64,000 bases of DNA from Corynebacterium mustelae (GCF_001020985.1 NZ_CP011542.1:310001-374000); one strand, 5' to 3'. Shown: positions 46,919-55,807, counted from the stretch's first letter. Notes: generated by a model not told the origin, from the letters alone. A program made the numbers and translations.

Positions 46919-47527
46919 ATGAGCACCACCATCATCCACTTGGTTCGCCACGGCGAGGTCTACAACCCCGACCGGATTTTATACGGGCGTATCCCGGACT
47001 ATCACTTGTCGGCTCGCGGTGAATCCATGGCGGCCAAAACCGCCCAGGCTTTTGTAGGCCACGATGTGGCGCTGGTGAAAAGCTCTCCGCTAGAACGTGC
47101 CCAAGAAACCGCTGCGCCCATCGCGGATGTCACAGGCTGTGAGGTAGTCATCGACGACCGGTTGCTGGAAGCGGGTAACCGCTTCGAGGGATTGAGAGTA
47201 CGCTCGTGGCGCTCCCAACTGTGGAATCCGGTGCGTTGGCCACTCATGTGGAATCCCGCGTTGCCAAGTTGGGGCGAATACTACATCGACATTGCCGATC
47301 GCATGATGGCTGTTATCGCAGAGGTGCGCAGCCAAGTTGCTGGCCGGGAGGCAGTGTTAGTCTCGCACCAACTGCCAATTGTGTGTGTGCAGCGTACTGT
47401 GCTGGGTAAAAGTCTGGCGCACAACCCAGCCACCCGAATCTGTGACCTAGCAAGCGTCACGTCACTGGTCTTCGATGGTGCCGATTTAGTAGATTACCGC
47501 TATAGCGAACCAGCGCAGGATATTTAA
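46919..47527 (+). CDS. Histidine phosphatase family protein
   Basis: 202 residues with the phosphoglycerate-mutase-like RHG signature HLVRHGEVYNPDRILYG at residues 7-23, LSARGESMA near 31, SPLERAQETAAPIA near 58, EAGNRFEGL near 85, and the second histidine in AVLVSHQLPIVCV near 149. It is conserved between hemL and the ccs genes in corynebacteria. It likely acts on a phosphometabolite in the cytoplasm; the substrate is not evident. It is 17 bp upstream of the thioredoxin-like gene and co-transcribed with it. Confidence 0.88.
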   Translation: MSTTIIHLVRHGEVYNPDRILYGRIPDYHLSARGESMAAKTAQAFVGHDVALVKSSPLERAQETAAPIADVTGCEVVIDDRLLEAGNRFEGLRVRSWRSQLWNPVRWPLMWNPALPSWGEYYIDIADRMMAVIAEVRSQVAGREAVLVSHQLPIVCVQRTVLGKSLAHNPATRICDLASVTSLVFDGADLVDYRYSEPAQDI

Positions 47528-47544
47528 AAGGTTCTAGATACACT

Positions 47545-48147
47545 ATGGCTTTTCGACGACCCCAACGTGCAGCTTTAATGGCAACCCTGCTCGTTACTGC
47601 CGCATTGACCGGCTGCAGTGCAGATGACACCGCAGGTAAAAACGCCGTCGCCGTTGGCGGCACTTTCCAATTCCACTCCCCAGGTGGTGAAACCGTCATC
47701 ACTTATCCTGAATCAGAACGCGGTGTCATCGGTGATTTCAGCGGGCCGTCGCTTGCATCCGATACCGAAATCATCTCGCTGGCTGACTATGACGGAAAAA
47801 TCGTGGTACTTAACGCCTGGGGGCAATGGTGTGGACCATGTCGCACCGAGGTGGATGACTTACAAGAAGTCCACGAATACTTGGAAAAAACCGGCGGCAG
47901 CGTCATTGGCATCAACGTTCGAGACACCAAAGCAATTGCCCACGACTTCATGGTGGATAACGGACTTACATATCCCAGCATCTACGACCCACCTTTTAAA
48001 TTGGCTGCCCAACTAGGGGGACTGCCCGCAGCGGTCATTCCCACCACCGTGGTGTTGGATACCCAACACCGACCCGCCGCAGTTTTCCTTAAAGAAGTCA
48101 CCGCAGCGGAACTACTCGAGACCATTAAAACCATAGAAACCAACTAA
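47545..48147 (+). CDS. TlpA/ResA-like thiol-disulfide oxidoreductase lipoprotein
   Basis: 200 residues. An N-terminal signal ends in the lipobox LTGCS (Cys about residue 25), so it is a membrane-anchored extracytoplasmic thioredoxin-fold protein. The redox motif is WCGPC in NAWGQWCGPCRTEVDDL near residue 92. It belongs to the TlpA/ResA class that keeps apocytochrome c haem-binding cysteines reduced. It lies next to ccdA and resB, which give reductant and heme-ligation partners. The start is ATG 47545, 17 bases after the previous stop; GTCGAAAAGC occurs on the minus strand at 47548-47557. Confidence 0.9.
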   Translation: MAFRRPQRAALMATLLVTAALTGCSADDTAGKNAVAVGGTFQFHSPGGETVITYPESERGVIGDFSGPSLASDTEIISLADYDGKIVVLNAWGQWCGPCRTEVDDLQEVHEYLEKTGGSVIGINVRDTKAIAHDFMVDNGLTYPSIYDPPFKLAAQLGGLPAAVIPTTVVLDTQHRPAAVFLKEVTAAELLETIKTIETN

Positions 48148-48163
48148 AGGTGAGCATCTCATC

Positions 48164-48970
48164 GTGTGGGAAATAAGCGGAAATATCAGTGACACTTTCG
48201 TCACAGCCATCACCAGCGGTCCGCTCCTGTTAGGATTTCTTGCGGCAGCCATAGCAGGCTTGGTCTCCTTCGCCAGCCCCTGCGTTGTACCGCTAGTACC
48301 AGGCTATTTAAGCTACCTGGCCAGCGTGGTAGGTGGTGAAACCGTAACCGACAACAAACACGGCGTCATAGTTGCACGCCGCAGCCGGTGGCGGGTCGCA
48401 GGCGCTGCACTATTATTCATCGCCGGATTCACCGTGATTTTTCTCCTCGCCACCGTGACCGCTTTCGGGGCAATAAGTACCCTTGCCCTAAGCAGCGATA
48501 CCCTAACGATGGTTGGCGGAATAATCACCATCATCATGGGGCTGGTATTCATGGGGGCAATACCACTACTTCAGACCAGCACCAGGTTTTCCGCCAAAAC
48601 ATGGTCTACCTGGCTCGGGGCGCCCTTGCTGGGCGGAATATTTGCGCTCGGGTGGACACCCTGCCTAGGTCCAACCCTAGCTGCAATAATTTCCATATCA
48701 GCAGGAACCGAAGGCACAACAGCTGCCCGGGGAGCATTCCTCATCATCGGGTACTGCCTCGGCTTGGGGCTGCCATTCCTCCTAGTAGCCTTCGGCTCCG
48801 CCACCGCACTTAACGGAATCGAGTTTTTGCGTAAGCATTCCCGAACGCTTCAGATAATCGGCGGAATCACCCTGATACTCGTCGGTTTGGCACTGGTCAC
48901 CGGAATATGGGGCGACTTCATCAACTGGATACGAATCATTACCCTAGAATTTGGAACCCCAGTCGTCTAA
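48164..48970 (+). CDS. ccdA: Cytochrome c biogenesis protein CcdA
   Basis: 268 residues, six or seven membrane helices, LysE/DsbD-type electron conduit. The two redox cysteines are in LVSFASPCVVPLVPGYLSYL (about residue 36) and FALGWTPCLGPTLAAI near 168. It shuttles electrons from cytoplasmic thioredoxin to the TlpA-like protein encoded upstream. Start GTG 48164 with GGTGAG nearby. Conserved operon order with resB. Confidence 0.93.
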   Translation: MWEISGNISDTFVTAITSGPLLLGFLAAAIAGLVSFASPCVVPLVPGYLSYLASVVGGETVTDNKHGVIVARRSRWRVAGAALLFIAGFTVIFLLATVTAFGAISTLALSSDTLTMVGGIITIIMGLVFMGAIPLLQTSTRFSAKTWSTWLGAPLLGGIFALGWTPCLGPTLAAIISISAGTEGTTAARGAFLIIGYCLGLGLPFLLVAFGSATALNGIEFLRKHSRTLQIIGGITLILVGLALVTGIWGDFINWIRIITLEFGTPVV

Positions 48971-49022
48971 AACCGACTGCCCGGATACGTCGAAAAGCAT
49001 AAAACGCTAAGGAACACACACC

Positions 49023-50624
49023 GTGAACTATCTCATCGCAGCGGCCAAAAAAGCCTGGCACTGGCTCACCAGCATGCGCACCGCACTCGTTCTGCTGTTC
49101 CTGCTTGCACTCGGTGCCATCCCCGGCGCCCTGCTACCACAACGCGCACTGAATGCTGATAACGTCACCGATTACATCGAAAACAACGGCAAACTCGCCG
49201 AAATCTACGACAAACTACAATTCTTCGACGTATTTAGCTCCACATGGTTCAACGCAATCACAGTACTGCTTTTCGTCTCACTCATCGGCTGTATCCTGCC
49301 CCGCAGTTGGGACCACTATAAAGCACTGAAAACCCCACCCGTTCGGGCGCCTAAAAACCTCAACCGGCTCCCGCACTACGGTAGCGGAACCGTCGAAAAA
49401 CCCATCGCCGAAGTAGAAAAAACAATCGCCATCACCTTCAGCGGCTGGAACCTCGCCAGCTACCAACCAGCCGAAGATCGCGCCGGGTTGCGCTCCTTTG
49501 CTGCGGAAAAAGGATACTTACGTGAACTATTTAATCTGCTGTTTCACTTGGGCTTGGTGGGGATGCTTGCAGCGATCGCGATCGGTCGCCTGGTGTATTA
49601 CGAAGGCCAGGTTATCGTCATTGCCAGCGATAAGCCCGAGGTGAACTCGCAATTCTGCAACACAGCCACCGCCAACTTCGACTCCTTCCGCGCTGGCTTG
49701 CTTTTCGACGGCACCGGGCTGAACACCTACTGCTTCGATGCGCACAATTTCTCTGCCGATTACCTGCCCAATGGTCAGGCTGAAAACTTCCAATCGGAAG
49801 TATCCTACGCGGTGGGTGATGCGATTAATTCCGATCCAGCCACCTGGGAAAACTACACACTTCGGGTCAACCATCCGCTTCGCATTGCGGGCGACCGGGT
49901 GTACCTTCAAGGCCACGGGTTTGCCCCTACCTTCACCATCACCTGGCCGGACGGCACCACCCGCAGCCAAACCGTGCAGTTTCGGCCCGATGATTTGACG
50001 TTCTTCCTCTCATCCGGTGTCATGCGTTTCGACCCGCCTGCCGGACTTTACCCGGAGCTATTCGACAGGCGACAGAATCAGCTAACTATCCAAGGACTAT
50101 TCGCCCCCACCGCAGCCTGGAGCGGGGAAAACAACGAACTATTGTCCTCCTCCTACCCAGCCATGCGCGACCCAGCAGTAGCTATCGACGTCTATCGGGG
50201 TGATCACGGCCTGGATGCTGGAACCAGCCAATCGATCTTTACCATCGACCCAACCCTCATACACACCGGGCAATTACAAAAAATTAGCCGTGTGAATCTA
50301 CTGGTTGGTGAATCAGTCACACTTGACGACGGCACCATAATCCGCTTCAACGGCGCGGAAGAATTCGCCAACTACCAGATTTCCTATGACCCCACCCAGA
50401 TCTGGGTGCTGGGCTTTACCACACTTTCCTTACTCAGCTTGGTGGGGTCGCTGGTAATCAAACGCCGCCGCATCTGGGTGCGTATTAAACCGATTTCTGA
50501 CACCGAAACCTATATCGAAACCGCCGGATTAGCCCGCACAGACCGGGCAGGCTGGGGCGAAGAATACGAAGAAATCCACCGGATTCTCCTCGACCTGCCA
50601 GAACCCGATGACGACGAAGAATAA
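49023..50624 (+). CDS. resB: Cytochrome c biogenesis protein ResB (CcsB-like, heme ligation subunit)
   Basis: 533 residues. Membrane helices near residues 18-38, 75-92, 167-187 and 455-475 surround a large extracytoplasmic domain (about 190-450), as in ResB/Ccs1. It forms the heme-attachment complex of the system II pathway with the ResC/CcsA-type protein encoded 1.9 kb downstream as ccsB. The GTG at 49023 starts a basic-hydrophobic N-terminus (KKAWHWLTSMRTALVLLFLL). In other corynebacteria I recall these two genes as adjacent; here a RelA-type module lies between. GTCGAAAAGC is present at 48989 upstream and 49700 (minus) within the gene. Confidence 0.93.
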   Translation: MNYLIAAAKKAWHWLTSMRTALVLLFLLALGAIPGALLPQRALNADNVTDYIENNGKLAEIYDKLQFFDVFSSTWFNAITVLLFVSLIGCILPRSWDHYKALKTPPVRAPKNLNRLPHYGSGTVEKPIAEVEKTIAITFSGWNLASYQPAEDRAGLRSFAAEKGYLRELFNLLFHLGLVGMLAAIAIGRLVYYEGQVIVIASDKPEVNSQFCNTATANFDSFRAGLLFDGTGLNTYCFDAHNFSADYLPNGQAENFQSEVSYAVGDAINSDPATWENYTLRVNHPLRIAGDRVYLQGHGFAPTFTITWPDGTTRSQTVQFRPDDLTFFLSSGVMRFDPPAGLYPELFDRRQNQLTIQGLFAPTAAWSGENNELLSSSYPAMRDPAVAIDVYRGDHGLDAGTSQSIFTIDPTLIHTGQLQKISRVNLLVGESVTLDDGTIIRFNGAEEFANYQISYDPTQIWVLGFTTLSLLSLVGSLVIKRRRIWVRIKPISDTETYIETAGLARTDRAGWGEEYEEIHRILLDLPEPDDDEE

Positions 50625-50807
50625 CCCGCGTGGTGGTGGGGGAGAGTGCTGCCTTAACTTCTAATAAAACAGATGCGATGGTACCCGTCTCTTTTCAAAA
50701 CTGAAAAGGTGAAACTGAGTGTTGACGTGGTTTTATACTAGTTTTCGAATCTTTTGCCAAAAATCTTGGTGTATCTCAGGTTTATAACAAAGGAAGTCGA
50801 GCAGTAG

Positions 50808-51581
50808 ATGCTGATCACCAATAAGCCTTCGTGGTCTAAGAGTTCAATTCACAAATTAGGTAAAAAGATGCGGGATGGTGAAGAGTATGATGTTGATCTT
50901 TGGGAATCGTTCATTGGTCATCATTCGTGCTTTCTTGAAGCATTGCTCGGCATAATGATGGCTAGAGCCGCATCGTTAAATTTTGACGCAGCAAACGTAA
51001 GCGAAATAAAACCTGGTACGCGGCAATACTTTCTAACTGGGCGCGTTAAAACCAAACTGACGACTATAGAGAAATTACGCCGTATGGGCACAACTCCGCT
51101 GGAAAATATTCAGGACATTACCGGGTTACGTTTTGACTGCGATATGAATCTTCAAGAGCAATCAGATATAGCAACGTACTTTAAAGAAGTTTTCCTTGAA
51201 TTAGGGGCAAAGAAGGTAGATATTCGAGACCTACGAGAAGACCCACATAGTGGCTATCGGGCTATTCATCTGCGCATATTTTGCGAAGCGGGCAATGCAG
51301 AGTTACAAGTTCGGACAGCTTTACAGGCTAAATGGGCGAACTTATATGAGCTCATGGGGGATATATTTGGTAGGGAGATTCGTTATCTTCAGGTTGAAGA
51401 GTTATCTGAAGAAATAAGAACTTCGGCTGAGACGGCCCAACAGCTTTCGGATTTAATATACGACAGTGAAGCGCGAAACTCTGCTTATGAAAATCGGGGC
51501 AAACTGTTGTTTATCTATGAAAAGGTAGATGGTATGGTAAGGCAACTGGCTATGCATCGTAACCAAGCGCATATACACTAA
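50808..51581 (+). CDS. RelA/SpoT-domain protein (putative toxSAS toxin or small alarmone synthetase)
   Basis: 257 residues, single RelA/SpoT nucleotidyltransferase domain without HD hydrolase, TGS or ACT domains. Synthetase motifs are kept: GRVKTKLTTIEKLRRMG (pyrophosphate-binding basic residues), NIQDITGLRFDCD (the metal-binding Asp), HSGYRAIHLRI (the nucleotide-binding Tyr) and AELQVRTALQAKW (catalytic Glu). A 66-codon gene follows 28 bp later, the size and layout of toxSAS toxin-antitoxin pairs, in which the toxin makes (pp)pApp or pyrophosphorylates tRNA. It sits between resB and ccsB with AT-rich composition, implying insertion. Synthetase and toxin cannot be separated by sequence alone. 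Confidence 0.82.
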   Translation: MLITNKPSWSKSSIHKLGKKMRDGEEYDVDLWESFIGHHSCFLEALLGIMMARAASLNFDAANVSEIKPGTRQYFLTGRVKTKLTTIEKLRRMGTTPLENIQDITGLRFDCDMNLQEQSDIATYFKEVFLELGAKKVDIRDLREDPHSGYRAIHLRIFCEAGNAELQVRTALQAKWANLYELMGDIFGREIRYLQVEELSEEIRTSAETAQQLSDLIYDSEARNSAYENRGKLLFIYEKVDGMVRQLAMHRNQAHIH

Positions 51582-51609
51582 AAGAAAGATTACAAGGTGG
51601 TTGACTAAA

Positions 51610-51810
51610 ATGAGCGCATTTTTGATTGAATACCATCGCATGGGTGGCAACGTAACGGTGCAACTATTTGATTCTTTGAGTGAGGCGACGAGGGCTCGAA
51701 TTCTCCGAGAGCGCCAAATTGATGAGGAACAGGTAGAAGTTGTTGTCATTGCTGCTGCAAATGAAGAAGAGCTTCGAGGATCCCACTCACGATATTTTAT
51801 GGCTGCGTGA
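51610..51810 (+). CDS. Small protein partnering the RelA/SpoT-domain gene (putative antitoxin)
   Basis: 66 residues, starting MSAFLIEYHRMGGNVTVQ and continuing with a helix-rich, acidic segment (LSEATRARILRERQIDEEQ). It is soluble, moderately acidic, with an N-terminal beta hairpin, and I do not recognise a named domain. It begins 28 bases after the RelA-type gene with AAGGTGG upstream, so the two are one transcript. Small co-transcribed genes next to such synthetases act as antitoxins in toxSAS systems; this is an inference from layout. Confidence 0.6.
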   Translation: MSAFLIEYHRMGGNVTVQLFDSLSEATRARILRERQIDEEQVEVVVIAAANEEELRGSHSRYFMAA

Positions 51811-51967
51811 CATCGCGGGGAATAAAGAAACATACTTACGCTTAATAGCCATATGTGGTAATTAGTCGTTGATATATGCGTTCGGGAATTCCTGGCTTCT
51901 GCGCTAATTTGTCCCTTAACCCCCGAATTCATCAAAATACGCAATGAGCATTGGCACTTAAAGCTCA

Positions 51968-51998
51968 GTGGCTGGTCTACATAAAGTAAACCAGCCAC
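51968..51998 (+). terminator. Terminator-like hairpin after the RelA module
   Basis: GTGGCTGGT (51968-51976) and ACCAGCCAC (51990-51998) are perfectly complementary around a 13-base loop. No T-run follows on the plus strand. The outer GCGCTAATT/AATTAGCGC repeat could extend the structure. Confidence 0.5.
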
Positions 51999-52241
51999 CG
52001 GAATTAGCGCGGTACGTGTGTTTCAACGCCGCCACTTCGCTTTAAATTATAGGAGTATCCCCGGCTCATGAAAACTACGGGATAAATAGGTCTTGCCAGA
52101 ATCAGCAGCTAACCCTTTTATCATGATGCTGATAGGTGGCTGATCCTGACTTGTAGAAACCCCACGTTTTGTTATTTAGCTGCAAGGATTGCGTTATGTG
52201 AATCTCTTTACTCGCCGTTGATGCGGCGTGGATTGGGTTAA

Positions 52242-52511
52242 TTATTCATTGATCCGCACAGTTAATGGGTGTCCTGTTGTGCGTATCTCTCGTGGTCCTG
52301 CGGTGCAGTCCTGTGTGCCGCGGAATTTTGATATCCGGTTTGGTTTTATCGCTAGCTGGCGGCTGAAACTGGAACTTGGTCTGGTAACCAGATAGGGGCT
52401 GTCCCCGCTATATCGTGTAGTGGTTGCCGTGGCTTCCTGTGAATAGCTGGCTAGGTCTTGGGTTATCCCGGAAAAGGCGGTATCGTGGATCAAAGCCTGA
52501 TTCACTTTCAA
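52242..52511 (-). CDS. Doubtful small hypothetical protein
   Basis: An 89-codon open frame on the minus strand, starting MKVNQALIHDTAFSG. The codon choice is not unlike real genes and the reading is fully open, but no domain, signal or membrane segment is visible. It lies in the gap created beside the RelA module and could be a remnant of an acquired gene. Low confidence. Confidence 0.2.
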   Translation of the reverse strand: MKVNQALIHDTAFSGITQDLASYSQEATATTTRYSGDSPYLVTRPSSSFSRQLAIKPNRISKFRGTQDCTAGPREIRTTGHPLTVRINE

Positions 52512-52553
52512 AAGTGCATGTAAAAACCAAGAAATTATGAGGTTTCATTTTTA

Positions 52554-53585
52554 ATGAACGTGAATAATACGCTAGCGGCCTTTTCGGATTACGCATTCTT
52601 CAGTGCGTTTATCATTTACTCCTTGGCGCTGGCGCTTTCCATTGTGTTCTACATCAAACGCCAAGGACTTATTGATCTAGAACGAGAAAAAGAACACGTC
52701 ACCGCCGAACAATTGGTGGCGGTAGGGGCGGGAGCTGAAGTCTCCGGAAGCGTTGAAACACCTGCTTCGGTGGGGCCGTCGACAAGCGAGACGGATCTTG
52801 ACACCCGCATTGCTGATAGGCAGGCTGCGGCAGAAAAATTCGCAGGCATGACGCAGACAGTGGTGTGGCTTGGCATCATTATCCATGTTGCTTCCGTGGT
52901 GCTGCGGGGGTTGTCGGCGGGTCGATTCCCGTTTGGCAATTTGTATGAGTACATCACGGAAATTTGCATGTTCACTATGATCGTTGCGGCGTTTTATTTG
53001 CAACGAAAGGATCTGCGGGTGCTGTGGCCGTGGGTGCTGTCACCGATTCTGGCGTTATTGTTCTTTGGCGGCACCAAGCTGTATGTGGATTCAGCGCCGG
53101 TGGTTCCTGCGCTGCAGTCATATTGGCGGGCTATTCATGTCAGTTCGGTGTCCGTGGGGGCTTCAATCGGCATGATTTCTGGTGTGGCATCCCTGTTGTA
53201 TTTGCTGCGGATGTGGCAGCCGTTAGGCAAAGAATCTGGGTTCTTTGGAAAAGTCGCTAAACCATTGCCGTCGGCCAAGGTACTTGATGGCATTGCGTAT
53301 CGCACTGCGATCATTACGGTTCCGTTGTTTGGTTTGGGAATTGTTTTAGGGGCGATCTGGGCTGAGGCTGCCTGGGGACGGTTCTGGGGATGGGATCCGA
53401 AGGAAACCGTGTCGTTTATCACCTGGATTTTATATGCGATTTATCTTCATGCCCGCGCGACGGCGGGCTGGCGTAATGCGAAAGCAGCGTGGGTGAATAT
53501 TCTGGCGCTTGCCACCATGATTTTTAATTTGTTCTTTATCAACCTGGTGGTTTCCGGCCTGCATTCTTATGCTGGTTTGAATTAA
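52554..53585 (+). CDS. ccsB: Cytochrome c biogenesis protein CcsB (CcsA/ResC-like)
   Basis: 343 residues, heme-handling protein family. It has about eight membrane helices and the tryptophan-rich WWD-type motif WGRFWGWDPKETVSFITW near residue 275, flanked by conserved histidines (RAIHVSSVSVG near 188 and IYLHARATAGW near 303) that ligate heme. With ResB it transports heme and attaches it to apocytochrome c on the outer face of the membrane. The start is ATG 52554, with GGTTTC upstream and no strong RBS. A hydrophilic linker (about 45-95) separates helix one from the rest. Confidence 0.93.
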   Translation: MNVNNTLAAFSDYAFFSAFIIYSLALALSIVFYIKRQGLIDLEREKEHVTAEQLVAVGAGAEVSGSVETPASVGPSTSETDLDTRIADRQAAAEKFAGMTQTVVWLGIIIHVASVVLRGLSAGRFPFGNLYEYITEICMFTMIVAAFYLQRKDLRVLWPWVLSPILALLFFGGTKLYVDSAPVVPALQSYWRAIHVSSVSVGASIGMISGVASLLYLLRMWQPLGKESGFFGKVAKPLPSAKVLDGIAYRTAIITVPLFGLGIVLGAIWAEAAWGRFWGWDPKETVSFITWILYAIYLHARATAGWRNAKAAWVNILALATMIFNLFFINLVVSGLHSYAGLN

Positions 53586-53596
53586 AAATTCTTTTA

Positions 53597-53657
53597 TGCG
53601 CGGGTGCGTGCCGTTGTCTCTTATAGGGAGGCAATGAGTGCGTGCACCCGCGCGAAT
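53597..53657. terminator. Inverted repeat between ccsB and the ArsR gene
   Basis: GCGCGGGTGCGTGC (about 53597-53610) is nearly complementary to GTGCGTGCACCCGCGC (about 53638-53653), which lies over the last codons of the convergent ArsR gene. It could act as a bidirectional terminator for the two genes. Confidence 0.45.
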
Positions 53658-53959
53658 TCTTTGGGGACGATTGCGTAATACGCCCATTTGCCTTGTTTGC
53701 GGCGCTGCACCAAGTTGACATCCACAAGTTTTTTCATGTGGTGGGTGACTGTTGGTGCCGAAACATTAAGGGCGCTTGACAGGTCGATGGCACAGATTTC
53801 CCGCTCGGTATTATGAGCAATGATGTAGAGGATCTGTAGTCGGGTGGCGTCGGCAAGTACTTTGAAAAGCTGTGCTGCGCGTTGGGAATCAACCAGCTCA
53901 GCGGAAGAAAGAGCTGGTTGCTTGCTGGGTGGCAGGTTGACAGCCGGTGTCGAACGCAT
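53621..53959 (-). CDS. ArsR/SmtB-family transcriptional regulator
   Basis: 112 residues with the winged-helix of the ArsR family: LFKVLADATRLQILYIIAHN (about 30-50), the recognition helix LSSALNVSAPTVTHHMKKLVDVNLV (about 60-85) and the wing RRKQGKWAYYAIV. It keeps one cysteine (EICAIDL), at the usual position in the helix before the recognition helix, but no classical CxC metal site, so the inducer is unknown. Convergent with ccsB. The homologous corynebacterial gene position suggests a housekeeping role. Confidence 0.87.
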   Translation of the reverse strand: MRSTPAVNLPPSKQPALSSAELVDSQRAAQLFKVLADATRLQILYIIAHNTEREICAIDLSSALNVSAPTVTHHMKKLVDVNLVQRRKQGKWAYYAIVPKEFARVHALIASL

Positions 53960-54036
53960 GCCTCCAACTATATAGGCAAGCGTAAGCTAAGTAAACTCTT
54001 GTCTGATGTTTTATTCGGGGGTTGTCTTATTACGCT

Positions 54037-54348
54037 TCAGCTTTCCGACGCGGGTGGCTCCTCCATCGGCTTTGGATCGTCACCATCTTTCGGTTTGTGG
54101 TCGTAGCGTTGTTGCGCGCGTTTAATCCGTTCCTCCTCTTGGCGGTACGCTTCCTCCTGTGCACGTCGCTGCTTGAATTGTTTCTTTTCTAGCTCCCAAA
54201 GGAAATTCTCGTCGTCATCTGGCCCTTTAATCTTACGGGCCGGTTGACTCGTGTGATTTAAATTTCGGTTCCAGGTGTGCGGACCAAACGCTCGCCACAC
54301 TATGTATGCTGCGAGAACTAAGCAAAGAAGAAGGATCAATCGTCCCAC
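54037..54348 (-). CDS. Small membrane-anchored charged protein
   Basis: 103 residues. One N-terminal membrane segment (LILLLCLVLAAYIVWRAF, about 4-21) then a highly charged cytoplasmic domain that looks helical, with Glu/Arg/Gln-rich KKQFKQRRAQEEAYRQEEERI, possibly a coiled coil, and a Pro/Asp tail. Similar short proteins are found beside the DUF4229/menA genes of corynebacteria; I know of no function. The start is ATG 54348. Confidence 0.65.
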   Translation of the reverse strand: MGRLILLLCLVLAAYIVWRAFGPHTWNRNLNHTSQPARKIKGPDDDENFLWELEKKQFKQRRAQEEAYRQEEERIKRAQQRYDHKPKDGDDPKPMEEPPASES

Positions 54349-54503
54349 GTTGACCAGATACTCCTTGTCTGTACAACTGTTGGTTAATCGTCACATGACG
54401 AGGTTCATTTAAGTCTAGAGACAATCTAGCTGATTGGGGCAACCTTGGGGCCAGGCTTAAAAAAACTAGCTCAAATTGTGACAGTCGATTAGGGTCATAA
54501 GGT

Positions 54504-54851
54504 GTGTCTGAAGAACAACAGCTTCCAGAAGCACCGCAAGAATCAGCTATACAACCGCCACAGCGAGATCCGAGGCTTGCTAAACAGGCACGTACCAGTG
54601 TCTTGCTGTATGGTTTGGCTCGGCTGGGATTATTTATCACGTTAACGATGTGTATTCAGCTTCTTGCCTTGGCTATCGGTGCGCCAGTACCGATCTATAT
54701 TTCTGCGATGTTGGCTCTTATTGTCGCGTTGCCACTATCGGTTTTTGTGTTTAAGGGGTTGCGCGTTCGCGCGACGAAAGCAGTTGCTGATTGGGATATG
54801 CAGCGCAAAGCGTATAAACAGTGGGTTAAATCGGAATTATCATCCCGCTAA
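54504..54851 (+). CDS. DUF4229 family membrane protein
   Basis: 115 residues, GTG start at 54504. A Gln/Pro-rich N-terminus is followed by two membrane helices (about 35-57 and 62-85), and a basic, aromatic tail AVADWDMQRKAYKQWVK that fits DUF4229, an actinobacterial family of unknown function found beside menA. Its 3' end overlaps menA (convergent) by 12 bp, so tail-to-tail transcription is expected. Confidence 0.82.
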   Translation: MSEEQQLPEAPQESAIQPPQRDPRLAKQARTSVLLYGLARLGLFITLTMCIQLLALAIGAPVPIYISAMLALIVALPLSVFVFKGLRVRATKAVADWDMQRKAYKQWVKSELSSR

Positions 54852-55745
54852 CGCTGTTATTCCAAGCGCTGCGGCGGTGATTATGGACCATAGTGCCATT
54901 GCTCGCCCAGTAGTGCCCAGCACTGGAATCAAATCGCGCCCCAGCGCACCGTGGCGCACTGGTTCAGAGGCCCGCCACTGGATCGGTGCGATTAAAAGAC
55001 CGATCAAGGCATAGGGGGTCACGGTGGAAAGACATAGACTTACCCATAGGGGCGTGGCTGCCAGGATGAGATAGAGCCGCCTGGTCCATATATCACCAAG
55101 CCGTACTGCTAAGGTGATTTTACCGGCGGCGGAGTCAGTGGGAATATCGCGGAGATTGTTTACCAGATTGACACTGGCAGAAAGCGCACCAATCGCTACA
55201 GCGCAAAGGACTCCTACCCAGGTTATTAGTCCAGCTTGGGTAAATTCCGTGCCAAGCACGGCGATCAATCCGAAGAAGATGAAAATCGCGATTTCACCTA
55301 GTCCGTGATACCCATAGGGGTGGCTGCCGCCGGTGTAAAACCATGCCGCAGCGATACACACTGCGCCAAGCGCTACTAACCACCAGGATGATACAGCAGC
55401 AAGTGCAAGGCCGATTACGGCTGCCAGCGCGAAGAATCCGAACGCCGCATATTTTACGTGGTTTGGCTTGGCTATACCGGAACCCACTAGTCGTAGTGGG
55501 CCACTCCGGCTGTCGTCGGTTCCTCGAATGCCATCGGAATAATCGTTGGCGTAATTGACTCCACAAATCAGTGCCCAGCTCACAACTGCAGCGGCCAGTG
55601 CTCGCCATAGGTTCGCTCCACCTGCATAAGTGGCGGCACCGGTGCCCACGATGACGGGGGCAAAGGCATTTGCCCAGGTGTGGGGGCGGGCACCTTCCAG
55701 CCACTGGGCGAAGGTCGGTTTTGGTGTCACAGAGTCTTTCGGCAC
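54840..55745 (-). CDS. menA: 1,4-dihydroxy-2-naphthoate polyprenyltransferase MenA
   Basis: MenA attaches the isoprenoid chain to 1,4-dihydroxy-2-naphthoate in the membrane, giving demethylmenaquinone. 301 residues, UbiA family, eight or nine helices. The first aspartate-rich motif is NYANDYSDGIRGTDD (about residue 65) and the second NLVNNLRDIPTDSAAGK near 190, as required for Mg-prenyl diphosphate binding. The start is ATG 55745. It is transcribed leftward, away from menE, with 62 bp between them. Confidence 0.94.
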   Translation of the reverse strand: MPKDSVTPKPTFAQWLEGARPHTWANAFAPVIVGTGAATYAGGANLWRALAAAVVSWALICGVNYANDYSDGIRGTDDSRSGPLRLVGSGIAKPNHVKYAAFGFFALAAVIGLALAAVSSWWLVALGAVCIAAAWFYTGGSHPYGYHGLGEIAIFIFFGLIAVLGTEFTQAGLITWVGVLCAVAIGALSASVNLVNNLRDIPTDSAAGKITLAVRLGDIWTRRLYLILAATPLWVSLCLSTVTPYALIGLLIAPIQWRASEPVRHGALGRDLIPVLGTTGRAMALWSIITAAALGITALAG

Positions 55746-55807
55746 AGCCTATATTGTTCTGCCGGAATGGGAGAAAACCAAACCGAGTCAGTATTGGGTT
55801 TAAAAAA

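Larger units (their letters stand above)
51811..52553. other. Long spacer between the RelA module and ccsB
   Basis: About 740 bp. It has a terminator-like hairpin at 51968-51998, framed by a longer-range inverted repeat GCGCTAATT/AATTAGCGC (about 51901 and 52002), and a weak minus-strand open frame at 52242-52511. No other gene is supported. The downstream part must carry the ccsB promoter, since resB and ccsB are no longer contiguous. Confidence 0.5.
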
